Below are positions 55,985-64,000 of a DNA stretch of 64,000 nucleotides, one piece after another (position 1 is the first letter of the stretch; each line of letters begins with the position of its first letter). The position numbers and the translations under genes are program-made. The stretch spans positions 51,992,831-52,056,830 of the forward strand of contig OU862916.1 in assembly GCA_917880885.1 (NCBI GenBank), read 5' to 3'. The notes below the pieces were generated by a model. That model was not told where the DNA came from. It saw only the letters and a list, made by a program, of their open reading frames with translations, and searched no databases. Source of the DNA: Limnephilus marmoratus (lineage: Eukaryota; Arthropoda; Insecta; Trichoptera; Limnephilidae).

Positions 55985-56420
55985 TTAAATGAAGACAATA
56001 TTAGCGAATCTCAATTGAAAAAAATAAGAAAAAGATATTGGCACCTCTAAAACTCGAAGCCAGAACCTTCTGCTTACATGGCAACAGCTCTACCAATTGA
56101 GCTAACGTGTCTATATCCAATTCGGTATCATACTTCGGCTAAGAACTACCAACATTATCTTCATTTTTTTAACGCACATATTATTGGCTGCTATCTTTAT
56201 ATATGATCGCAAGATTCAAACCCTAGAAAGCATTTAGTTCGGGTTTGAATTTTGCAATCATGTATAAAGATAGCAGCCAATAATATGTGCGAAAAATGAA
56301 GATAATGTTGGTAGTTCTTAGTCGAAGTATGATACAGTTAAAAGTGACCGAATTGGAAAATCAAAAAACCAAATTTTCGATTGAGTTTCGCTAATATTGC
56401 CTTCATTTAATTAAAGATTA
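55985..56420. mobile_element. inverted-repeat element with tRNA-like core, copy 4
   Basis: Near-palindromic over ~430 bp, centred near 56222. Outer arms GAAGACAATATTAGCGAATC / TTTCGCTAATATTGCCTTC. Inner arms contain TAAGAACTACCAACATTATC and its complement. The left arm holds the tRNA-like sequence 56040-56112. The right arm has the shared AGCATTTAGTTCGGGTTTGA block. Confidence 0.8.
56040..56112 (-). repeat. tRNA-Thr(UGU)-like pseudo-tRNA
   Basis: The minus strand has a canonical D arm (TAGCTCAATTGGTAGAGC), an anticodon loop CATGTAA (UGU, Thr) with A instead of U at 33, T loop TTCGAGT with a weak T stem, and acceptor end GAGGTGCC. Mismatches in the T stem and acceptor and the lost U33 mark it as a tRNA-derived relic. 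Confidence 0.6.
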
Positions 56421-56694
56421 CAATCAAATTTTAGATTACGTATTTTGAAGTTCAGGGTATATTCCGTATGAAAACTACATGTACGTCAAGCATAATAATA
56501 TCTCGATTATTTGGGTTAGCATTGACGGGGTTTCGGATTAACCGAGGCGGTCCGCATCCAAAATCATATAGTTTCCAATTACCATTACGATTCTCTATAA
56601 GTGCGACCTGTACCAATTTGAAGGAAAACCGATCTTGCTAAATTAAAAAGGCATTTGATTTCTGTGCCCAAAGATATGCAAATGAAAATATTTA

Positions 56695-57065
56695 TCTGTT
56701 AAATTGTATCTACATTCTCATCAAAAATTCTGATTAATAGAAGCATTCCCAGCTTGTCAGTTTATTTCGAACCAAATACGATACTTTGTAAATAAACACA
56801 ACAAACGTCTCAACTCGCTTGCCCGACCTAACCCCCTAATATTTACGAATTACTAGTAATTTGATTTTAAATACTGACAATTTTCAATTGGTTATCATAT
56901 CACACTGAAACTCATGCACGTTGGACCGTGCTTCCGAATGACACAGCGGTTTTGAAACCGTCTGTTATTTTGTCTCGAGTATCGAATATCACATTTTAAA
57001 CATACATCTAAATTCTGTATTTTCAAGCCTTAACATCGCTTTTGTACATTTGAGTGCTTAAAAAT
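56695..57065 (+). repeat. ~0.5-kb dispersed repeat, copy 1
   Basis: Contains CCAGCTTGTCAGTTTATTTC, GTAAATAAACACAACAAACG, AATTTGATTTTAAATACTGA and AGCGGTTTTGAAACCG. It is the uninterrupted reference for the broken copies at 59.9 and 61.0 kb. Confidence 0.75.
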
Positions 57066-57167
57066 ATTTAATCTTTTCAAAGTAGATATAACTTTGTGGT
57101 TATCCATTGTAAATAAATGAAATAATATTTAAATTATTAAAGAAAGCAATTCTTCGTGGTTTTGACA

Positions 57168-58568
57168 TCCTACTTAATATTATAAAGGGGAAAGTTTGTA
57201 TGGATGTATGTTTGTTACTCTTTCACGCGAAAACTACTGAATGGATTTTAATGAAACTTTACAATAATATAGCTCATACATCAGAATAGTCTATAGGCTA
57301 TAGCTTAGAGCTCGGGCGTTATGAAATTATTTTTCATATTTCATACATTTTCTGTCCGTAACAAAATCGATTTATTGCAAACGTCAGAAAAAAACAAACC
57401 AATTGTCACCTTGGAAACGATGTTTTTTTTTAAATTGTGCAATTCACCCTAAAAAGAGTACTTTTTTGGCGTCGTACTTAATAACTATCTCTAAAAATGA
57501 ATCACCAAAATGTATAATAAAAAAATTATAGATAATCCTACTAATATTATAAAGGGGAAAGTTTGTATGGATGTATGTTTGTTACTCTTTCACACAAAAA
57601 CTACCGAATGGATTAAAAAAATTCTTTCACTAATAGAAAGCTACATTATTTGCGAGATCTATAGGCAATATATATTGGTAAGCTCTTACGTTATGAATAA
57701 TCTCTGGCGTTGTGAAATTATTTATCATACGTTTTCTGTCGGTAACAAAATCGATTTATTGCAAACGTCAGAAAAAAACAAACCAATTGTCACCTTGGAA
57801 ACGATGTTTTTTTATATTTTTTATTTGGCGATTCACCCTAAAAAGAGTGCTTTGATGGCGTCGTACTTAATAACTATCACTAAAAATTAATCGCCGAAAT
57901 GTATGTATGCGCATAAACCCGAACGACTGCACCAAATTGGACAATTCTTTTTTTTATTGTTCGTTATTTTATATAAAACAACCGTTGAGTTCTGGCATTA
58001 AGAAATTAGTTTAAAAAATTATAATAGGTTGCACGCGAGCAGTTTGAAAACTGAATGTATCGGGAATGAATGTATGGAATGCGAGAGGTGAGAGGGGGGA
58101 GTGTGGAGGGGGTGTTGGGAGGGTGTTGGTGGAGGGGGAAAGTGGAGGAGGAAGAGGGTGGGGGGATGGGGTGAGGGTAGGGAGAGGGGGAGGGAAGGAA
58201 GGGGAAAGGGGAAGGATGGAGGAGGGTGTGGGGAGGAGTAGGGGATGGGGGAAGGGGGTTGATGGGGGGAGTGGTGTGGGGAGAGGGAAGGTGGAGGAGG
58301 CGGAGTGGGGCGGGAGAGGTGGGAGGGAAGGAAGTGGAAGGGGGAGGGGTGGAGGAAGGTGGGGGAGAGGTGGAGTGGGAGTTGTGTGGGGAGGGAGAGG
58401 GGGGTTGATGGATGAGTGGAGTGGGGAGAGGGAAGGTGGAGGGGGAGGAGTGAGGTGGGGGGAGGGGGAGGGAGGTTGACGGGGGAGTGGAGTGGGGGGA
58501 GGGAAAGTGGAGGAGGCGGAGTGGGAAACCCCCAATACCATGCGAGCGAAGCCGCGGGAAGAAGCTAG
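57168..58568 (+). mobile_element. Helitron-like family A, copy 7, with duplicated 5' part
   Basis: 5' ends TCCTACTTAATATTATAAAG at 57168 and TCCTACTAATATTATAAAGG at 57536, so ~368 bp are present twice in tandem. Both contain CGTCAGAAAAAAACAAACCA. The 3' end GAAGCCGCGGGAAGAAGCTAG is a hairpin plus CTAG, followed by T. It has A before the first TC, and no Rep/helicase. Confidence 0.75.
58070..58530 (+). repeat. ~450-bp G-rich, nearly C-free tract
   Basis: Long runs of GGGGAGG, GTGGAGG and similar on the plus strand, with only scattered C. The apparent proline-rich frame on the other strand is a by-product. Potential G-quadruplex or triplex former inside the Helitron-like element. Confidence 0.85.
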
Positions 58569-59084
58569 TATTTAATAAAAATAAAATCCATTAAAAATTT
58601 CCTCAGAAAATGTTTTATCCTTTCGATATATTATTTTTATAACCCATTATTAGTCTGCGTAATTGTCTGTCGGTTTTTACCATTTCCTTTGTACCGATGT
58701 AAATGTTTCCTTCCTGTTTGTTATATTTTTATCTTGCTGTCTCCCTTTGAATCTATTGATAAGTAACGTATACACTACGTATTTTATTTTTTTATTTTTT
58801 AAAATTATTTATTAACCAAGATAAGCACAAATACATTTTTTTGTTTTTTTTTTACAGGTTGAAGTAAAATACATATTTTTTGTTTTTGTTTTTTGGTTAA
58901 CACCACCTCACTAGGCTGAGCCTGTTCCGAGGTGGCAGGAATTTAGTCAAATTTTGATTACTTAATCTTGCAAAAAAAGAATAAGATAAATTTATATATG
59001 AAAAGATAAATAGAATGAAAGAAAAATAAAATGAAAAAAGTTGAGAAACATAAAAAATATTCATACAATTAATAAATAATAATA
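58569..59084. other. no recognised gene; short hairpin
   Basis: CACCACCTCACTAGGCTGAG...CTGTTCCGAGGTGGCAGG (58901-58940) can fold and may be a SINE or LINE tail. Rest AT-rich. Confidence 0.35.
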
Positions 59085-59145
59085 ATAAATTTGGACAACT
59101 TATATAGCGCTGTTTTTGCGAAAAATCGCTTCAAGAGCGCTGTTA
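59085..59145 (+). repeat. TAA repeat plus GCGC repeat (unoccupied LINE target)
   Basis: AATAAATAATAATAATAAAT is followed by TATATAGCGCTGTTTTTGCG and AAAAATCGCTTCAAGAGCGCT. The R2/R4-type LINE copies at 20 and 25.6 kb lie between such a TAA run and such a GCGC sequence. Confidence 0.7.
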
Positions 59146-59301
59146 ATTAATAAGAAATATAAAAATTTAAAATGATTATATAAAAATACTAAGAAATTTA
59201 GAAATAATAACAAATATTTGAGAGGAAAAGAGAAAGATACAGTTTAGTGTGTTGTTATATGGTATAAATTATCTATTTCTTGTTTAGTATTAATTTGTAC
59301 C

Positions 59302-59334
59302 CCGATGATGCTTGAGCAAAGCGAAACCGGTCGG
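59302..59334 (+). ncRNA. hammerhead-like motif, Penelope type
   Basis: CCGATGATGCTTGAGCAAAG then CGAAACCGGTCGG. The core C(U>C)GAUGA, stem II GCUU/AAGC, GAAA and the palindromic stem III ACCGGU with GUC are in hammerhead order. One core base differs from CUGAUGA. The very short palindromic stem III is what is known for Penelope hammerheads acting as dimers. Confidence 0.5.
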
Positions 59335-59406
59335 TAAATAAATTAATTAAATCTCGTGGTTTTACATGAATCAATATTTTTTTGTTAGAACCACTTGTAT
59401 ATTTTA

Positions 59407-59771
59407 CTAGCTGACCCGGCCACGCGCTGCTGTGGCTAATGAAACACAACGATATCTACTGGATGGTTACCTATGCTTTATATCCCGGTGTTATTAACTT
59501 ACACCGCCATCTGTTAATTTTCATACAAATCAAATCCACCCGCCCGCTTGCCAGCTCGCTCGTCCCTCACATACTGACATTCTCCTTAAATTATATATTT
59601 CAACCAATTTATACAAAATATTGACGAATTGCTAACCTAAACCTTTGTCATGAATCACTTTATGTACCTATTGGTGAAAACTGCATGAAAATCCGTTTAG
59701 TAGTTGTTGAGTTTATCGCGAACAGACAGACAGTCAGACGCGGCGGAGGATTTCAATTTATAATATGTAGA
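59407..59771 (-). mobile_element. Helitron-like family B, copy 4 (diverged)
   Basis: Minus strand: 5' near TCTCTACATATTATAAATTG, 3' GCGTGGCCGGGTCAGCTAG followed by T. Keeps TTGGTGAAAAC and ATGAAAATCCG on the plus strand. A different subfamily from copies 1-3. Confidence 0.65.
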
Positions 59772-59778
59772 GATTTAC

Positions 59779-59806
59779 GCCGACCGGTTTCAGAACGACC
59801 TCAGGG
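59779..59806 (-). ncRNA. hammerhead-like remnant
   Basis: Minus strand CCCTGAGGTCGTTCTGAAAC then CGGTCGGC. GAAAC and CGGTC remain, but the CUGAUGA box is broken. Third Penelope-type terminus in 6 kb. Confidence 0.3.
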
Positions 59807-59889
59807 CAAATATGTTTACGAAAAAGAAATATAGTTTCAATTAATTAAAAATCTTTGAATGTTAAATGTCTTTGTTTAGTTTAAATACA

Positions 59890-61004
59890 TTATAATAAAG
59901 CTACAGCATCCTTTAGCAACAAGCCGATCGCGTTAATTTAACCCGCGTTACATAGTATGTAACTACACGAAGGATAAATCCATATAAAATAACAATACAT
60001 TTCATTTCTCACCAAATAGAAGCTTTCCCAGCATCTCATTTTATTTTGAACGGATTGCGATTTACAAAGGTAAATAAACACAGCAAACGTCACAACTTAC
60101 TTGCCCGATCTAATCCATAATGTAATATGTAGGAACTACTAGTAATTTGATTTTAAATACTGGCAATTTTCAATTAGTTAGCCTCACAGAAACTGGGCGT
60201 ACTGTACAGGGCCCGCAGATACTTTAATAGTACACAACTGCTAACCCTGTACAAATCGCAAGTGCGCCCCACGGTTGAATTTGGCTGCCACCTCTGGCCT
60301 GGAGCTCCAAAATACCTGAAAAATACCCTCGACTCTGTGCAGAAACGGGCGGTCCGTTTGATAGATTCTCCCATCTTAACAGACGGATTGCAATCTTTAG
60401 AGCACAGGCGTCGGGTGGGAATGCTATCCTTGTTCTACCGGTATTACAATGGAAGATGCTCCGAGGAACTAGCATCATTGATCCCTTCGGCTCCGGTGCA
60501 TAGTCGGGAAACACGCCAAACGCGTGCCCAACATTTGTACCCGGTTGAGATTTGCCACATGAGAACGGGTCGTTTCTTCGACTCGTTCTTGTGTTCAACA
60601 GCTCGGCTGTGGAATGATTTGCCGGCCTCTGTGTTTCCTGCTTCCTACAACATGGGTATCTTCAAGACCAATGTTCATTCCTTCCTCTCCTCAAAAAGAC
60701 CCTCCACACAGCATCCCAGATGACATAGGCCCTGAGGGAAATTATTTTCCTCAGGGCCTCCTGCGTGGAGTTAACATAAAAAAAAAGTTATCACTATCAC
60801 ACTATAACTCCTGCGCGTTAGACCGTGCATTTGAATGACAGAGCGGTTTTGAAACAAACCGTTGTTCTGTTACGAGTGTCCGTAATAACATCGTACTTTA
60901 TACATATTTACATTGTCATGCCTTTCTGATTACATCGCTTTTGTAAATTTTAATGCTTAATAAAAATGAATATATTTGAATTTTAAATCTACTTATGAAG
61001 AGAT
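59890..61004 (+). repeat. ~0.5-kb dispersed repeat, copy 2, split by a LINE
   Basis: 59890-60182 and 60786-61004 together correspond to one unit of the repeat at 56.7 kb. AGTTAGC (60176-60182) and AGTTATC (60786-60792) flank the LINE insertion. Confidence 0.75.
60183..60785 (+). pseudogene. LINE (Jockey-type) C-terminus with complete 3' end
   Basis: Frame from ~60186: QKLGVLYRARRYFNSTQLL, then YKSQVRPTVEFGCHLWPGAP, SVQKRAVRLIDSPILTDG, ETRQTRAQHLYPVEICHM and TARLWNDLPASVFP, ending SKRPSTQHPR at TGA 60721. This is the conserved tail following the RT in this group. After the stop come the hairpin GGCCCTGAGGG...CCTCAGGGCC, CTCCTGCGTGGAG and an A-run. Only the last ~180 residues were copied, by 5' truncation. 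The 3' end is the one mimicked by the short elements. Confidence 0.88.
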
Positions 61005-61400
61005 CCTAATATAGCTTCCGCGCCCTTTAATAAGAAGCCGATCACTTAAGGGAACGTACCCATACTACGTGACCAACTTTTTGCAATTTTTAACCCCCCC
61101 CCCCCCCCCGGTGACCAAAATCCTAAGCAACCCGCCGCTCATTTGTATGGAGCGTGACATTTTGAAGACCCCCCCCCCCCCCCCCTAAACGTGTCACGTA
61201 GTATGGGTACGTTCCCTAACTTAACTCGAGTTACATAGTTACACCAAGTATAAATCCATATAAAATAACAATACATTTCATTTCTTACCAAATAGAAGCT
61301 TTCCCAGCTTGTCAGTTTATTTGGAACCGATTACGATACTTCGTAAATAAACACAGCAAATGTCAGAACTTGCTTGCCCGATCTAACCGATAATGCAATA
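61005..61400 (+). repeat. ~0.5-kb dispersed repeat, copy 3, split by a MITE
   Basis: CCTTTAATAAGAAGCCGATC and TAACTTAACTCGAGTTACAT join across the MITE to match 59905-59950 of copy 2, which serves as the empty site. Copies 2 and 3 are in tandem. Confidence 0.75.
61050..61216. mobile_element. TAA-target MITE, copy 3
   Basis: TIRs GGGAACGTACCCATACTACG / CGTAGTATGGGTACGTTCCC; TAA at 61047-61049 and 61217-61219. It is inverted relative to copy 1 and has two long C-runs. Confidence 0.9.
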
Positions 61401-62058
61401 TTATTTGTCATAAAAGTCCCGCGTCCTGACAGCTAGTACAAAGTATCTACACTGGGGCGGTGCAACTTGACAACTTGGATAAATTGATATTGAATGTCAT
61501 TCTGGTGAACTTTTGAACGTCATTCCGACGACGTAATAGACAAAGTTATCCGATATTCTCCGTGCATCAAGCCGCAACGAAGGGATCGCTATCGATTTGA
61601 AGAAGGAAATGGTTTGTTTTAGACGAACGTTACGTGGATAAAGTTGTGACTTTGATTGGTGGTGCTTTTGTCTTTTTCCAGGAGCTGTATCGGTGATACT
61701 AATATTTTGTGGGTTTATAGATTAATTTAGCAGGAGTAAAATTATGTACAACGAAACACTTGATTTATTGTTTTCGTTTATTGAAATATCTTCGCGAATG
61801 GACTTAGGAGTTCTGGAGTAGGTAGATTTGATTATTGGTATCTTAGTATTCTGCTTTATGTATTTGATTTAGCTCTCTGGTTTTTGTTTATTCATTTAAA
61901 GTGCAGTGGAGGTTATCCACCTCTTACCCGCCCTGGTATAATTAACTGATGGTTACTCCTTCAAGGCTCTCGCAAGATTCTAATTTTTTTTATTAAACGA
62001 AGCTACATTTATTTAAAGTGCAGAGAAAAAAGGATATTCAATTTATGTAATATACTGT
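61401..62058. other. no recognised feature
   Basis: AT-rich. Nothing seen. Confidence 0.5.
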
Positions 62059-62504
62059 GACCCGACAATTCGTCCTGCGACAATTCATCCGGTGACAGTT
62101 CATCCTGCGACAGTTCATCCGGCCGACAGTTCATCCTGCCGACAGTTCATCCTGCCGACAGTTCATCCCGCCGACAATTCATCCGGCGACAATTCATCCT
62201 GCCTGATCATTTAGAAGATTTTTATTAAGTAAGTATGCAAAGAGGATATACGGCCGTACAACCAAAATCGATATACTTATATCTGAAGGCATCTTGAGTG
62301 GAAATCCACTGTAAAAATATTTTACTAACAATAATTTCGACTCTCCGAAGAAGCATGCGTGAATATCAAAATACGACATACTTATACGTGCAGTCGGCTT
62401 AGCAAAGAACGGTAAAGATTCCTACTTGCATCTAATATAACTTTTTTTATCTGAAATTAACACCATCTTTTTAGGGTGAATTGACTGATTTAAAAAAAAA
62501 CACA

Positions 62505-62650
62505 AGAGTCCCAGCCGTCTCGAGCCAACAGTGAGTGCCAATGGCATCCCCAATTTTGGTATGGTGTGATGCTGAAGGTAGTGGTGAGGGGAAGGAGATG
62601 TGGAAAACGTATCTTCCTGGCTATTCAGATCTAGTCACCAAACACGGCTA
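62505..62650 (-). mobile_element. SINE body fragment inside the fold-back element
   Basis: GGCATCCCCAATTTTGGTAT, GCTGAAGGTAGTG and TTCAGATCTAGTCACCAAAC match the minus-strand SINE body at 33.4 kb. It stops at AACACGGCTA, where the TTAGG array begins. Confidence 0.7.
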
Positions 62651-62690
62651 GGTTAGGTTAGGTTAGGTTAGGTTAGGTTAGGTTAGGTTG
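62651..62690 (-). repeat. interstitial insect telomere-type repeat (TTAGG)n
   Basis: Seven GGTTA units plus a final GGTTG, about 40 bp, nearly perfect. TTAGG is the usual insect telomere unit. It directly joins the right fold-back arm. Confidence 0.9.
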
Positions 62691-62886
62691 TACGGCCGTA
62701 TATCCTCTTTGCATACTTACTTGAAAAAAAATCTTCTAAATGATCAAGCAGGATGAATTGTCGCCGGACGAATTGTCGGCAGGATGAACTGTCGGCAGGA
62801 TGAACTGTCGGCAGGATGAACTGTCGGCAGGATGAACTGTCGCAGGATGAACTGTCGCCGGATGAATTGTCGCAGGATTAACTTTC

Positions 62887-64000
62887 AAGGATCTGGGTTG
62901 AGAGATGGCCTGAGCTTAGAGTCGCTGATTAGTAGATTTTGACACCAGGTGTACTTGTTCCTGACTTACCACGGACTTTCTTTGCATCTTCTCTACGACC
63001 AATATTGCCCAGGATGTTCAGCTTTATATTTTATTTTACATTTTTTGTTTATTATTTACACCTTTACATTTTTATGTTTTTTTTTGCTTTTCTATATATA
63101 TATGTATAAATACTGTAAAAGCAAAAATATATATATATTTTTTTTTACATTTTTAAGTTTATTATTTACACCTTTACATTTTTATGTTTTTATGCTTTTA
63201 CATTTTTATGTTCATGGTCTACTGTTTACAGATGCCCTGCGTAATTTAACGCTCATGTCTATTTTATGTTTTTTATTTTTCTTTCTAAATCGCCATTTTA
63301 TTTTACATGTTTATGATCTTTAGTTTGGTTATATGGTGCATTCACATGCCCAGCGCTGACTTCCACACGCTATTGTTTATTTTTTCCTTTTTTGCGATTT
63401 ACTATGTTATCAATAAATTTTTCTTTTTAGTTATGTTTTTTTTGTGAGAACTGAACTCAGTTGCTCGTTTTGTGCCGTCCTTCTCCCCATATAAGGGTTG
63501 GACCCTGGAACGTGTCCCCGCCTACGTACCATGACCGGTCTTCTGGAACTGGTGGAGCTGCACCTGTCTGCCGCGCCACCCCCTGTGACATGAAGAGGCT
63601 GGGGAGAAGGCTGAACGACATCTGGAGGCTGTCCGTCCCGCCTCCGGCGATCCGACGCTTCTCTCCCTAGGGTCTTCTTCTATGATTTCCAATTACTCTC
63701 GTCTAGGCACCACCGGCTAGCTGGCTTACGGACGACGCTGCCGGTTGTCGGGAGGCCGGACAATCAGCCTCCTTCACTGTCTCCGGGACCGCCGGTAGCC
63801 AGTTTGCGGTAACATCAGTTCTACTCTGTACAAATGTTATTTTACTTTTGTTGCTTTTTTTTATGAACAGTGCTCGGTGCCGCCCGCCGGATTGCGTATG
63901 GTCTTTCGCTGTCATGAGCTGATTACTCATGACGGCTGCTGTCTATTTTGTTGGGTACTTCAATGTTATGGAACCGTAATATACATATCTACTTAAATTT
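62887..64000. other. no recognised gene; local duplication
   Basis: TTTATTATTTACACCTTTAC occurs at 63048 and 63159, part of a diverged tandem duplication. From 63460 to 63960 the sequence is GC-richer, with an open 69-codon frame (63461-63670, plus) that I do not recognise. Confidence 0.4.

Larger units (their letters stand above)
62059..62886. mobile_element. fold-back element with 16-bp tandem subrepeats
   Basis: The left arm (62059-62272) has about nine repeats of a ~16-bp unit (GACAGTTCATCCTGCC and variants), then a unique stretch ending TACGGCCGTACAACC. The right arm (62686-62886) is the inverse: GGTTGTACGGCCGTA, then the units as GGCAGGATGAACTGTC. The 413-bp centre holds a SINE body fragment and a TTAGG array. 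Long TIRs made of short tandem repeats are the fold-back (FB/Galileo-like) layout. No transposase. Confidence 0.8.

Noticed and set aside
56040..56112. Possible functional tRNA-Thr
   Set aside because: U33 is changed and T-stem pairing is poor; it lies in the arm of a palindromic repeat.
58011..58541. 176-codon proline-rich frame on the minus strand and 137-codon glycine-rich frame on the plus strand
   Set aside because: Both are translations of the G-rich tract in a Helitron-like element; low complexity in every frame.
62651..62690. True chromosome end
   Set aside because: Only ~40 bp of TTAGG, with unique and repeat sequence on both sides; interstitial.
63461..63670. 69-codon frame in a GC-richer segment
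   Set aside because: Open, but with no recognisable domain, no good start context and no splice signals that I trust; left as unannotated.

Overview
The window looks like AT-rich nuclear DNA of an insect, most probably a moth or butterfly. The evidence is the repeat content: Helitron-like elements ending in CTAGT, Jockey/CR1-type LINEs with AATA tails, tRNA-derived SINEs, an insect-type TTAGG repeat, and piggyBac, hAT and Penelope relics. I found no host gene that I can name. Only one exon-like open stretch (6697-6888, minus) is even a candidate. Family assignments come from reading the sequence; none was checked against a database.

Layout. 1-5 kb: mostly featureless, with one short element sharing a LINE 3' tail. 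5-13 kb: a TAA-target MITE, Helitron-like copies, a hAT relic, tandem and palindromic repeats. 13.5-15.6 kb: a 5'-truncated LINE. 17.5-19 kb: two head-to-head short elements. 19.4-22 kb: two head-to-head copies of a LINE with a CCHC finger and a PD-D endonuclease, in a TAA-repeat target; a third copy lies at 25.6-26.5 kb. 26.8-34 kb: tandem repeats, a TTAA-flanked MITE, SINEs and more LINE-tail elements. 34.5-36.3 kb: a fold-back structure with five hAT-terminus-like units on each side of a piggyBac C-terminal relic. 36.5-41.1 kb: a tRNA-like hairpin element, a SINE, a MITE and an almost intact LINE ORF. 44.8-47.3 kb: a decayed DNA transposon with an unfamiliar ORF, inserted in a MITE with an exact 8-bp target duplication. 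47.5-53.4 kb: LINE, RTE and hAT relics and a third long LINE ORF. 53.6-61.4 kb: Helitron-like elements, a Penelope-like endonuclease fragment, hammerhead-like motifs and a ~0.5 kb repeat broken by a LINE and a MITE. 62-62.9 kb: a second fold-back element with a TTAGG array inside.

The proteins encoded here serve transposition: reverse transcriptases, endonucleases and transposases, nearly all truncated or frameshifted. The short elements appear to depend on them. The ~330-bp elements copy the 3' tail of the 60-kb LINE, and the TTAA, TAA and TIR elements would need transposases supplied elsewhere. Nested insertions and paralogous empty sites give several target duplications and a partial order of events.
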